Numbered from the stretch's first letter, positions 30,716-40,239 are shown. The stretch is DNA of 64,000 bases from Siphonodentalium dalli (GCA_032622095.1 CP136063.1:182631956-182695955), one strand, 5' to 3'. Numbers and translations are program-made. The notes: a model not told the origin generated them from the letters alone.

Positions 30716-30890
30716 TGGCTGTTGGGTGTGGGGGAGGCCCGCCCGTCCCGCCCGCCCCGCCCGCCCTGGGGATGGGAGCCCCGCCCGCCTGCCCGCCCGC
30801 CCCGCCCCTGGGGGGTCCCCTCGCCCCCCGCCCTGGGGGGTCCGCTCGCCCTGTTGGGGGAGGCCCGCCCCCCCCTCGCATACTCAATAA
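30716..30890. repeat. extremely GC-rich island between divergent genes
   Basis: About 175 bp, made mostly of CCCGCCC and GGGG tracts (for example GCCCGCCCGTCCCGCCCGCC), set in sequence that is mostly A+T. It lies between the PC4-like gene start (30614, minus) and the plus-strand gene start (30895). Long frames crossing it (for example from 30706 on plus, 30666-30887 on minus) are low-complexity Pro/Gly/Ala translations and are not supported as coding. Confidence 0.85.
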
Positions 30891-30894
30891 GAAT

Positions 30895-31485
30895 ATGAAA
30901 ATTGAGTCATTGAGTCAGTTCATTATGGAGAGAATACTACCCGCAGAAATACTGGAGAAAATATACAATCAGCTAATTGAAATGTCAACTATAAATCCAG
31001 AAATAAAAAAACAACTACTACACAATTGGTTTATAAGAGAAATTAAAATAATACTGAAGAATATAGATGAAGGATATTTTCCTGTACAACGATTGAAATC
31101 TTTGATTGCTAGGTCTGAATTTGAAACTGATTTCTTACAAGATATATTGAATCAAATGTTTTCAAATCGCTGGGTATTTAGAGGCGTTCCTAAAAACAAA
31201 ATACATGACATTCGTGAACTTATTGGAGATAACTTTGTGAGATTTGCAGAATACCGAGACTGGGTTTTCAATCAGAGAAGTTTTGAAGAAGTGACAATAA
31301 TTCACGGATATATCATTCTCCGTGAACCGTGTACACTGTTCACGATTGAACAAATACTTAACAGCGGCGTGATTTTGGATTACATTTCTACAAGTAAATC
31401 GAAATATATTTCAGAATTAGAGAATGAATTAATCTGGTCATTCGGAATAATCTGGAATTATGGTGACTCTTCGTTGAGAAAATAA
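30895..31485 (+). CDS. unrecognised Polinton protein, weak F-box-like N-terminus
   Basis: 196 residues from the Met at 30895, the first Met after the GC-rich island; another candidate Met lies at 30925. It is helical and rich in Ile, Glu and Lys. RILPAEILEKIYNQLIEM near the N-terminus fits the LP-x-E-(I/L)-L-x-x-I-x-x-x-L start of F-box motifs, which recruit substrates to SCF ubiquitin ligases, but the match is short. The rest (FRGVPKNKIHDIRELIGD, IIHGYIILREPCTLF) is unknown to me. It is divergent from the PC4-like gene and convergent with polB. The upstream in-frame extension through the GC island was rejected. Confidence 0.55.
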   Translation: MKIESLSQFIMERILPAEILEKIYNQLIEMSTINPEIKKQLLHNWFIREIKIILKNIDEGYFPVQRLKSLIARSEFETDFLQDILNQMFSNRWVFRGVPKNKIHDIRELIGDNFVRFAEYRDWVFNQRSFEEVTIIHGYIILREPCTLFTIEQILNSGVILDYISTSKSKYISELENELIWSFGIIWNYGDSSLRK

Positions 31486-31913
31486 AAAAAATATAAAAAA
31501 AACATAGTTGTTTTTGGTTTAAGACCGATATAATATTATAAGTATAAAAAGAGCGTTAAGATTGTACTGGAGGTAAAAATGCAATGATAGAAAAAAAACA
31601 ACTAATTCATAACTAACCTGTATAGAATATTTCACACGCACAGTATAGGACTAACGAATTTGTAATTGTGAACTGGATCAGGTAGCATTTTATAGATCGA
31701 AAAAATGGACACCTTGGATAAATTGACCAATGACTGCCATCGGTTTATAGTAATACGTGTTCTTGCACGCTCGATGTTATCTAACATCGAACGTGTCTGA
31801 ACAAGCCTTAGTATAATCCGATAGCTACCATCGATCGAATGTTTACACTCTCATTACAACCTTGATCAAATATAGACGATTAAATTATATACTATATATA
31901 TTACGTACCTCGT
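31486..31913. other. intergenic spacer between convergent genes
   Basis: It holds AAAGAGCGTT at 31548-31557, a CGATGTTATCTAACATCG hairpin at 31772-31789, and AACATCGAACGTGTCTGAAC at 31783-31802. The last of these is a near-copy of a terminal-repeat segment (23385-23404 on minus; 37424-37443 on plus). Confidence 0.6.
31548..31557 (+). promoter_or_regulatory. AAAGAGCGTT motif, intergenic
   Basis: 63 bp past the stop of the plus-strand gene that ends at 31485. Position and orientation would suit a 3'-end signal, but no mechanism is known. Confidence 0.35.
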
Positions 31914-34742
31914 TCAATATCCATATGGCAGTGTATCCATGTTATCCAATCGTCTGCGTTTGGTATAAACAACTCGGTACTGTTTCTCCTCAGATCTGTT
32001 ATATATTTTTCTTTTTCCTTTAGATCTGCATATTTTCCGTGGATTGGTTGTGGTGATGGGCACTGTGCTTCCAGATTCTAACAGCTCTTTAATCGTCTGG
32101 AAATTGATGAACTGTGAATTTTCAAAGTTCAAAGAGAACCCCCGAACTTTACACGTCTCTTTAGCTTTATTTGTTCTATAAGCGTAATTCTTGGGTCCTC
32201 CAGAAACAAATTCTTCGATGTATTCATCAGGATCTAGCTCACTAGTCAGTTGTCCCAAATAGTCGCCCAGTGGGGGATTAATTTGATCCTCTGTGCTGCT
32301 GAATACACAACTATCCGTGTCGTAATATAATACTCTTCTGTCCAAGGAATGAATAACTTCATATAACATTAATCGAGCGTGACACGTCGTGAATGTGGCC
32401 AAATATATGTTATTCGCTGCTCCACAAGGCACACAGTCTTTTCGATAGGTCCACTCCATTTGAAGAATGGCATCAGTTATGACATGAAAATTTTCCATTT
32501 GTTTCATTGGATTTGAAATGAGTTGGAATAGATTGTCTTGTTCCGATTCATGGAAATATTCGGTCTGTTTGAAATTCTGGTTTTGGCCCAGCTTCCCCCA
32601 AAAACTGTTGAGCATGAGCTTACTGATTTGACGCAATCCTGGATTCTTTTCGATGCTTTCTCTGTCCAGTAATATACCTTCGTTGTCTTTATACGCTGTG
32701 ATGTATTTATCCATGTCTTCGTTAGATTTTATCCAATCCGGAGGACCGCTAGCCTGCTGCTTGAACTTTAAGAATGTGTTTATATATTCCGTGAATAATC
32801 CATTTTGTTGGCTATAGTCTGACGTTTCGGTCCAATGGTATATTTCATATATTTTGAGAATCTTGTATCCCACTTTGACAGCTGTCTCCAGTTCAGGAAT
32901 ACACCAAACGCCGGTAATAGCTCTCTGTTGGCACGTACACGTGCAAGGTCGTTGATTTTCATTATCAGCACAAGTCCTGCACAGTGGAAACTTCAGTTTA
33001 CCTTCGGATCGATACGGTAATACAGGGTGATAGAGTCCATTAGGTGGTAAAATCTTGACTTGCGCTATTCCGAAGTAATCCTTAAGCTCGGTAATGTCAT
33101 CGCCCAAAATGATTTTCGGGTGTCCAATCGGGTAGCGAGAGTATTTGAGCACACTTGGATACAGCGACGTGAAGTCAAAATAGTGTATTTTCTCACCAAC
33201 GGCAGTTTTGTAGTGTAATTTAGTTGCATTCGTTCTGCCGCCGAAGAAACTGTCTCTAGGCTCTAGCCGTTCAACAATGTCTAAACTAGCAATGAAGTCA
33301 CGAAGCTCCGGATTAGTCTTTCGGGCAGCGACGAACTCGTGTTCCCAAATGCACACATATTTCATGCCTCGACTTTCTATATACTTCTTCTTTTTCTGTG
33401 TGAGTCCGTATAATTCATTAGGTGTCTGGTTGGTTATCGGATTCTTGACTACGTCTCTATCGTGACTCAGACAAAGTTCACATCCATGGAATTGACATCC
33501 GTGAAATTCGAATGCCGTGTTTAATTCTTCGCAATAGCCATCCAATCTGTACTTTGCATCATCGAGTTTCTTTTCACGGCCGTTCAAAGCGTGAGTTATG
33601 TGGATTTTATCTTTGAACATCATCCATTCCAGCCATTGAATCGAACTTTTGCTGTATTGATCTTTATATGATGTCTTGGGGATTCGAGCTATCTGGGATT
33701 TGAGAAATTCTTTCTCACGAATTTGTACGCCGCGTTCATCTTCAAGTTTTGTTTCTTGAACCCATTCACCTTTGTATAAAATAGACAAAGTTCCATCTTT
33801 ACATTTAGCTGGAAGCCACGTTTTCCCTTCGGTACTTAGACGCACTCTCCATTCCTCGTCGACGAATTTCGTTCTGAATATACCCATACATACCGATGCG
33901 ATTGTAACGTATTGGAATGGATCAACAGCACCAACCAGTTTGAACTTCATATCGCCAGAAAACTCGTCAATTACGGGTTGTATATTTCCAGTCGCATTCA
34001 TGATGTGGGTTCTGAATTTTATGCAAGCTTGTCTCAAAATATTGACATCACTACGACAATAATCCGATAATTCTTTCTTGAAGATGAAAACTGCATTTGT
34101 TTGAGCAGCGTGCCATTTCGTGAAGTCTTTTCGTTCAGCCACACTCATATAATCAGCGCCGTAATATTTGGCATCCGGATAGGGTCCTTCATAATTCTGG
34201 TTGGCTGATTTATTGAAAAAGTGCGGGAACCATCCTTTTTTCTCGCCATCAAGACCGAAAGTTTTCGGTAACAGTGCCAACTTCATTGGTAGAAAGCTGA
34301 GACTGTCCAGTACTTTGATATGAAGATCTTTTTCCACGTATAGGTACATCAATTTGGATCCATTATATATAACTTTGGGTCTCAATGATTGATCAATGAG
34401 ATATTCCATGAGAAAATATCCATCGTAACCCTTGAAGTTGTGAGCCAGTGCTATGAATCCCTTGTGTTGTTCCGAGAATAACCATTTTCCAAACTTTTCA
34501 CCGGTATCAGGACCGCTAAATATAACCTCTCGGAGTCCGCATGTATCCGAACATAAATTTCGGTCACTCTTCTTCTTCTTCTTCTTCGCATCACTGTCGT
34601 TACACGCATCACATAGAGGTCCGCAATTTCTACAGTTCGGTTTCGCTTCCAACGATTCATGCATGCATTCGTAGCAAGCTGTTTGGGCGACGAGGAAGTT
34701 CGGTGTATGCTGGACTTTTCCGCACCATGTTTTTAAACAGTT
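31914..34742 (-). CDS. Polinton DNA polymerase B, exon 2 (exonuclease and polymerase domains)
   Basis: 943 codons including the stop, entered at an acceptor reading TTACTTTTCAG on the minus strand. Numbering along the spliced protein (about 1525 residues): Exo II HNFKGYDG (about 684-691), Exo III YCRSDV (811-816), motif A DFTSLYPS (1106-1113), motif B KLMLNSFWGKLG (1291-1302) and motif C YYDTDS (1389-1394), then KVRG. A Cys/His-rich EFHGCQFHGCELC segment lies before motif A. This is the protein-primed family B polymerase typical of Polintons, with proofreading and polymerase residues intact. The Met at 34664 alone would give a 916-residue protein lacking Exo I, so splicing from 35395 is preferred. 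Confidence 0.9.
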   Translation of the reverse strand, partial: NCLKTWCGKVQHTPNFLVAQTACYECMHESLEAKPNCRNCGPLCDACNDSDAKKKKKKSDRNLCSDTCGLREVIFSGPDTGEKFGKWLFSEQHKGFIALAHNFKGYDGYFLMEYLIDQSLRPKVIYNGSKLMYLYVEKDLHIKVLDSLSFLPMKLALLPKTFGLDGEKKGWFPHFFNKSANQNYEGPYPDAKYYGADYMSVAERKDFTKWHAAQTNAVFIFKKELSDYCRSDVNILRQACIKFRTHIMNATGNIQPVIDEFSGDMKFKLVGAVDPFQYVTIASVCMGIFRTKFVDEEWRVRLSTEGKTWLPAKCKDGTLSILYKGEWVQETKLEDERGVQIREKEFLKSQIARIPKTSYKDQYSKSSIQWLEWMMFKDKIHITHALNGREKKLDDAKYRLDGYCEELNTAFEFHGCQFHGCELCLSHDRDVVKNPITNQTPNELYGLTQKKKKYIESRGMKYVCIWEHEFVAARKTNPELRDFIASLDIVERLEPRDSFFGGRTNATKLHYKTAVGEKIHYFDFTSLYPSVLKYSRYPIGHPKIILGDDITELKDYFGIAQVKILPPNGLYHPVLPYRSEGKLKFPLCRTCADNENQRPCTCTCQQRAITGVWCIPELETAVKVGYKILKIYEIYHWTETSDYSQQNGLFTEYINTFLKFKQQASGPPDWIKSNEDMDKYITAYKDNEGILLDRESIEKNPGLRQISKLMLNSFWGKLGQNQNFKQTEYFHESEQDNLFQLISNPMKQMENFHVITDAILQMEWTYRKDCVPCGAANNIYLATFTTCHARLMLYEVIHSLDRRVLYYDTDSCVFSSTEDQINPPLGDYLGQLTSELDPDEYIEEFVSGGPKNYAYRTNKAKETCKVRGFSLNFENSQFINFQTIKELLESGSTVPITTTNPRKICRSKGKRKIYNRSEEKQYRVVYTKRRRLDNMDTLPYGY

Positions 34743-34870
34743 CTGAAAAGTAATAATTGAACGTTTTAACCTCTAGCTTTATCGATAATAAAAAACAAAA
34801 TAAAACGTCTACACTTTGTTCAGATAATTATTTTTAAAAAAAAATGTTTTGGTATGGGTTCAACGTTAAT

Positions 34871-34880
34871 AAAGAGCGTT
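34871..34880 (+). promoter_or_regulatory. AAAGAGCGTT motif, polB intron copy 1
   Basis: Context TAATAAAGAGCGTT. It lies antisense to polB. Same 14-base context at 35318-35331. Confidence 0.35.
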
Positions 34881-35248
34881 GACGTATTACTATTGTTTGT
34901 TGGTTGATCCTAAAAATTACTCGTTCCAATCTACGTGTCAATATTAAAAATGTATATCATGATCCGACCATCGACATATAGCCTGTATAATTGTCGATTC
35001 AAGCACGCAGATATCAAGTTCAATAAAGTTAAAACAATTATATATTATGTTAGTTTACTATATAACAATTACAAATCTCTTTTCACATAAAATATGGTAC
35101 ACATTTTCAATGTGTCAAGAATTAAAAAAGTTAATTACTCGGTTTAACATCTGTGACTCAGTTAAATTTTAATATTGAGACCCCTTAACTTTGGTCGAAT
35201 TCAAGTATGTTATTGTTATATGGTAATCTCACACGCGAGATAACAGCT

Positions 35249-35331
35249 AAAGAGCGTTCAGCGATAATCTAATATAATTTTTAAAAATGAAAGAGCGTCT
35301 CTACTTATGCGCGCCTTTAATAAAGAGCGTT
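35249..35331 (+). promoter_or_regulatory. cluster of three AAAGAGCGT motifs, polB intron
   Basis: AAAGAGCGTT at 35249-35258, AAAGAGCGTC at 35290-35299 and AAAGAGCGTT at 35322-35331. All point the same way, with spacings of 41 and 32 bp. Antisense to polB and close to the intron donor side. The role is unknown. Confidence 0.4.
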
Positions 35332-35394
35332 ACGTTATCATGATTTCGACTGTAATGTGTTACATATATATATTACAATTAGGTTAAGACTCAC

Positions 35395-37143
35395 CTGACA
35401 CTTAGCACATTTATTGCATATATGATCCTCTTTACAGTCCTGGCAATCCTTTGTATGTAAAGGTGCATATCCTTCAGAACATTCCAATATATCGTGTTGA
35501 ATGGTTTCGAAGTCGAAGAAACAGAATTTAGCTTTTTCATCATCAGTAACGGGAGGTATGGCCCTTACATAACATTCGTGTGCTCCCATTGTGTATTTGT
35601 CACACGATCTACAAAATGTTTCTCCGCACACGTGTTGATTCGGACGTCTTTTCCCTCTCTCCATGACTTTTGTACAGTCCAAGCATTTCCACCATTTTTC
35701 GCAAGGAGCTGTCGTTTCTCCCGAAGCTTGATTAATAGGTTTTGCTTTATGACGCACGAAACATTGATGAGACATACACGTCATATTACAATCTGAACAA
35801 TGTTCTTTGTTTTCACTTTGTTCACATTTATCACTTTTACACACGAAACAGGTGTGTTCACAATAATGCTTTCCTTTGTTTGAATAATGTTTTAAACAAT
35901 GCACACAGAAATATGCATCGCTAAAGAATCCCGTTATGGATTGTATAGCGTGGAAATGTTCATTATCAGTGAGATATAAATATATCACGGGTCTTTCTAT
36001 ACCGTCTGTAGGCGCGCTGGTAATGAATTTATTAGCCAGTCTAGCACTGACGACTAGTATTGTCAAATTCAGAGTTTCCTCGAATGCTTTTAGATCTGCT
36101 AAACTGGCTGGTCTGTCTGTTGATACACCTGCGAGGACACTAATTGCTTTGGCTAATTTTCCTTGCTCAGTACGTTTTTTGGTCCTCATATGGTTGTAAT
36201 AATTGCTCGGTACTTTTCTGTATTCCATGATGAGTTGTAAATTATTTCTGGTTCCTCTATTCTGTGTTATTTCTAGCCATTCATCAGGACTGCAAATATT
36301 TAATTTACACCAACATGTGGCGATAGCCCGAGCCATGCACATATTGTCGGTATTTTCAATCGTAACGATCGATGTTTTATTTCTTAGATTGTCACTTTCA
36401 TCATGTAAAGCTGTTATCCTCCGCCGTGCTCCGCCTTTAGGTAACTCGATGGTGCCTATATCTATGCGGAAACTTTGATTAACAGTCAGTGTTTGGTTGC
36501 TGTTCAAAACGAGTTCGATTCTGTCAATCACAGTGTTAGCATTTAACGTTTGCAACGTTTGTAACGGAACTACTATAGGGTTGTCCAAACTCTCATGGTG
36601 AATGATAACTCTGCCAAGATCATTGTCAGCCAAATTTCCACGAGCTCTTTGAATAGTGTCCTCGAACATTGAATGTAGATTCCTGTATATGTCGATTAAC
36701 TTTTTCTCTTTGTAAATTTCATCTAATTTGATCTCATATGTTCTCTGTGTTGCCAAATTGTTTCCGAAGGTTCGTTCACTCCTTTTGCGAATGCTATATC
36801 CGGTTATTTGAATATCAGAACTGCCGGCTGTTTGATTGTCTGATTTTACAGCTCCTTCTTCATCTTGATGAGGTGTCTGTTCGTCTTCTCGGTTTTGTAA
36901 TCCTGATGGTCCAGCTGTACCGGGTTGTGAGTTGTTAACATCATTTTTAGGCGCATCATGTTCTCCGTATCCGATTTGGTTCGGCCATGGGTCATCTCCT
37001 GAACAAAGCGTAGATGCTTCAATAATATCTTCATCTAGTTGATAAGCTACAATAGCCTTGTCGTATTCTTCGATGTCTTGCAGAATACATTCTATTTCAT
37101 AAATTTCATCCACTGTTAGAGGTGTCATTATTTCTTCAGCCAT
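35395..37143 (-). CDS. Polinton DNA polymerase B, exon 1 (N-terminal region and Exo I)
   Basis: 583 codons from the Met at 37143 to a GTGAGT donor in phase 0. The N-terminus is acidic and disordered (about 1-150). A segment at about 265-400 (ENTDNMCMARAIATCW ... YLYLTDNEHFHAI) looks like an OTU-type cysteine-protease fold, with Asp-x-x-Cys early and His late. A cysteine/histidine-rich zinc-binding stretch follows (about 405-520, with CVHC, CEHTCFVC, CSDCNMTC). Exo I is FDFET at 543-547. The order fits Polinton polymerases, whose N-terminal region also supplies the protein primer. It starts 239 bp inside the right long repeat. The OTU-like reading is inference by pattern. Confidence 0.88.
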
Positions 37144-37381
37144 TTTTCGAGAAGTCCTGAGAAGTGATTACAATGGTGTCTATTCACTATATGGAATACA
37201 GCTTAGTAATCTATATTTTTATACCATAAAATCCCGAACATATGCAAGCACGGATGACGTAACATTATATAAGATTATATATATGAACGTAAGTATGAAT
37301 AGACCGATAATTGGTTTTTACGGACGAGGCAACATTAGTTGTTTAACTGGTTATTATTACGTAACCATGTGTTCCCCCAAT

Positions 37382-38530
37382 GTGAACACCTGCACATTTA
37401 ACAATTGTTATTATCTATTTCTAAACATCGAACTTGTCTGAACCTATCAACTGATACAATAGCAGTGATATAATGTTACATCATCGGTGCTAACTGGAGT
37501 TTTTGGTATACAAAATGATCGTAAGTGTGAATGGAGTGATAAGTGGTTATTACGTAATGTTGTTATAACAATGACACCAAAGCAATTTCTATAATTGAGT
37601 GTCTCACGACCTGGACGTATTATGTATGCATGTTTTGGATAACTAATTATCGTGTTAATGCTAACAATGACACAGTTTATCAACCTTAATTGATACTAAC
37701 CCGTTAAACAACTAATTCTGCTCAGACATTAAATCGATATGTTTTCTGAATGGCATATAATTGTGAACGGGAATATAATAGATTTCATTTGGTAAAGCAA
37801 GGTGTGAAAGACACATTGTTACCCACAATGTCGTGTGTGATTACGTGTACATAATATGTTCCATCGAATATGACAATTCATTCTGGGGGTTGTCCGCTCG
37901 TGATTCAACATAGTACATCTCAATACTTCCAATAATTCACGATAATACACGCCTGTCATATACTCAATAACTTCATCGGGGATAGAGAAGTTAAGAATAA
38001 ACGCTCTTTATTATTTATGTAAGAGTAATGGTGTCTATTTTCAGGTATGACAATTATATATGTATGAACTGCGTCCGATAAACACTGGAATGTATGCATT
38101 CATACCGATGGTCACAATGCCCAATAAAGCTATTTTCTAAACATCGATTAATAAATACATTGAAACATTGGTTGAACAAAAAAAATAACGAAAGATATTA
38201 CACGCAAATAATTTAACATTCGACATTTTAATATCGAGATTCTCAGAAACCGAAAACTCGTTATAAATTTTTTATTTAAACTTTTTTTTTAGAGAAATAA
38301 TTTTGGGGGGTTTTGAAATTTTTTCTTTTTTTGAAATTTGGGGATTTTGAAATTTTTTGGAAGTTTTGGGATTTTGAAATTTTTTGGAAAAAATAAATTT
38401 TGGAAGTTTTGAATTTTTTTTTGGGTTTTGATATTTTGGAAGTTTTGGGAATATTTTAGTACAACCAATTTTAGACCCACAAATTCTATTTTTAGAAGTG
38501 GGGCGAACGAGCCAGCTATTCTTCTTATAT
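37382..38530. repeat. Polinton right inner long inverted repeat
   Basis: Inverse of 22297-23432 with scattered substitutions and a 14-base insertion near 37396-37410. It carries AAAGAGCGTT on the minus strand at 38000-38009. Confidence 0.92.
38000..38009 (-). promoter_or_regulatory. AAAGAGCGTT motif, right terminal repeat
   Basis: Mirror of the copy at 22819, pointing inward toward polB about 860 bp away. Function unknown. Confidence 0.4.
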
Positions 38531-39074
38531 GAAATAAAATATCACAATTGCGACAATAAACGGATATTTTCCGCAAAAGACATGCTATTTTATCTGAAAC
38601 CCACATCAGTTGTGAATTTAAAACGGTAATTTAATGCGAAAAGAGACATTTACCTCAATGTTTACAATTTTTTAAAAGTATGCGACCTCGGTTGACCTCG
38701 CGAACTGTGTTCGGCATTTTCCGTTGAAAATATTCCGTAGATTTTGGACAACAACGCAAATTACGATGAATTCTCCATTGTAATCGTAATTATGTATATA
38801 GAAACGGAAAGTAGAATTCCCAGAACAAACAGCGGATTATGCCGAACTTATTCGGACCACTTCGGCTTTCGGTTAAAACGTAAACAAACAGAGAAACAAA
38901 TCGATGTTTGTGTCAATCAACCGGAATATTCTATGTGTAATTTAACATTAAAGTTAGATTATTATACACCATTATGACCATAAGATGTAAGCCTTTCCGA
39001 TGTATATAGCATCATGTATTGATTTGCTAGGTAAATCGAGTAAAATACACCACAAATTCCCGCCACAGATCGTG
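38531..39074. other. right-end segment of the Polinton with no left counterpart
   Basis: About 540 bp between the inner and outer repeats. The matching gap on the left is only about 30 bp (22267-22296). No gene was recognised; the open frame 38744-38977 has no signature. Either the left end lost sequence or the right end gained it. Confidence 0.6.
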
Positions 39075-39180
39075 GGCGTAAGTCGTGTCATAGGATTGGT
39101 ATAAAAGCGGTCTTGGACTAAAGACCGGCACCTCCATCCCAATATCTTAGCCGGTTTTAGTACGAGAAGACTTGGACTAA
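39075..39180. repeat. Polinton right outer terminal inverted repeat
   Basis: Inverse of 22162-22266, about 73 bases nearly perfect from GGACTAAAGACCGG outward to GGACTAA. It is followed by GGATTA, the target duplication. Confidence 0.88.
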
Positions 39181-39435
39181 GGATTATATGCCTTTTTTAA
39201 ACCCGAATTCCGGATTCAATGGAAAGAAGATGATGCCCTCATATATGTATGCATTGTATCTAGACAAATGTTATTGCATGTACATAGCAAATGTACGGGG
39301 ATCAGCAAAGGGATTGCGACGGATAATGTATATATTTGTCGCCATAAAGCTACCATCAATTACGTTTTCTATGTAACAGAAAATAATTTGGTCCGTCCCC
39401 CTAACATGTTTTGAAGGACAAATATCGAAACTGCT

Positions 39436-39738
39436 AAAGCCGCTTTCACACATGTCCGTTTCTCGGATGCATTTCCTTGCGTTTCTAATATTTTAACGTA
39501 TCCGGAAAACGTATCGGTCGAAATAGTGAAGCTAGCCACACATGCTTGTGTATGCTTTTTTAGAAACGCAGCATTTCAAGTCCGAGACATGAAAAAAAAG
39601 AAACGCATCCGGCAAACGCACATGTGTGAAAGACCCAGTGATATTATCAGTTTTGACCGATGCGTTTTCCGGATGCGTTAAAATATTAGAAACGCAAGGA
39701 AACGCATCAGAGAAACGGACATGTGTGACAGAGGCTTA
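39436..39738. mobile_element. MITE-like foldback element
   Basis: Arms of about 85 bp (CACACATGTCCGTTTCTC, CCTTGCGTTTCTAATATTTT, TATCCGGAAAACG) lie in opposite orientation at 39438-39525 and 39655-39737 with few mismatches. TAA/TTA flanks suggest a 3-bp TWA target. It sits in the SLC23 last intron between the Polinton and the final exon. Confidence 0.75.
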
Positions 39739-40030
39739 AAACGGAATCTTTAACACCTTCGACAGGCTAGCAAACATTGCCACGAAATGTTGACTAATTT
39801 GTTGTCAAATCGGTCCGTGTTTCTTTCATTAGTGCTTTGTCGTAATTGCCGTCGAATCATGTGTGATCATCACTACACATAAATGCCAAGAAATACGATA
39901 CCATACATGGGTTGGGGACTTCGCAACGCATTTGAGTGTATTCCATGCAGACTAAGAATTATTTCAGTCTTCAAAGTAGATAGCCTTGCATGTTAAAATA
40001 CGATCTACACCATGTCGGTTTTCACCACAG

Positions 40031-40239
40031 GCACACTGCAGGAGAGAGGAATGGGCGTATGGCTGGGGATCGAAGAACCGACCGAGACACCATCGAAGTC
40101 TTATCACCCAGAGGACAAACTCGACCCAGATCGCGACGGACTGGAGGTGTACGATATTCCGTTTCTCCCGCGATTCCTCCGATGGGGGCGATTCACTAAA
40201 TACATGCCGTTTATGCCTGGTTTCAATCGAAAACTTTGA
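40031..40239 (+). CDS. SLC23-family transporter, last exon (C-terminal tail)
   Basis: The acceptor is GGTTTTCACCACAG (ends 40030). Its first two bases complete the Gly codon from 21211. It encodes TLQERGMGVW, a hydrophilic linker, VYDIPFLPRFLRWGRFTKYM and PFMPGFNRKL, then TGA. The family's tail has the same G-T-x-x-ERG, YD-(I/L)-PF, W-x-x-x-x-YIPFMP pattern. It lies about 850 bp downstream of the Polinton right end. An in-frame ATG at 40012 is intronic. Agreement of phase and motif across the 18.8-kb gap shows that the gene continues through the element. Confidence 0.88.

Larger units (their letters stand above)
34743..35394 (-). other. apparent spliceosomal intron in polB
   Basis: 652 bp. 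On the minus strand the donor is GTGAGT right after exon 1 and the acceptor is TTACTTTTCAG before exon 2, both in phase 0. It carries four (A)AAGAGCGT(T/C) motifs in plus orientation and is A+T-rich. Exo I lies on one side and Exo II on the other, so the junction is needed for a working proofreading domain. An unspliced read-through would stop 18 codons into the intron. Confidence 0.75.
22162..39180. mobile_element. complete Polinton/Maverick element in the last SLC23 intron
   Basis: About 17.0 kb between inverted termini (TTAGTCCAAGTCTTCTCG on the left, its mirror on the right). GGATTC precedes the left end and GGATTA follows the right end, a 6-bp target duplication with one difference, as expected for Polintons. 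It has the full family set: packaging ATPase, retroviral-type integrase, minor and major capsid proteins, adenain-like protease and protein-primed DNA polymerase B. All these frames are open. It also has TBP-like and PC4-like genes. Near-identical long terminal repeats and intact genes suggest a fairly recent insertion. It is a virus-like self-synthesising transposon; whether it forms particles cannot be told from the sequence. Confidence 0.93.

Noticed and set aside
30706-30894. N-terminal extension of the plus-strand gene through the GC-rich island
   Set aside because: It is a Pro/Gly/Ala low-complexity translation unlike the rest of the protein; all three frames and both strands stay open there simply because stops need A and T.
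31914-34664. A stand-alone 916-residue polymerase starting at 34664
   Set aside because: It would lack Exo I and the N-terminal priming region. The frame stays open up to a good acceptor at 34743, and exon 1 has a matching donor in the same phase.
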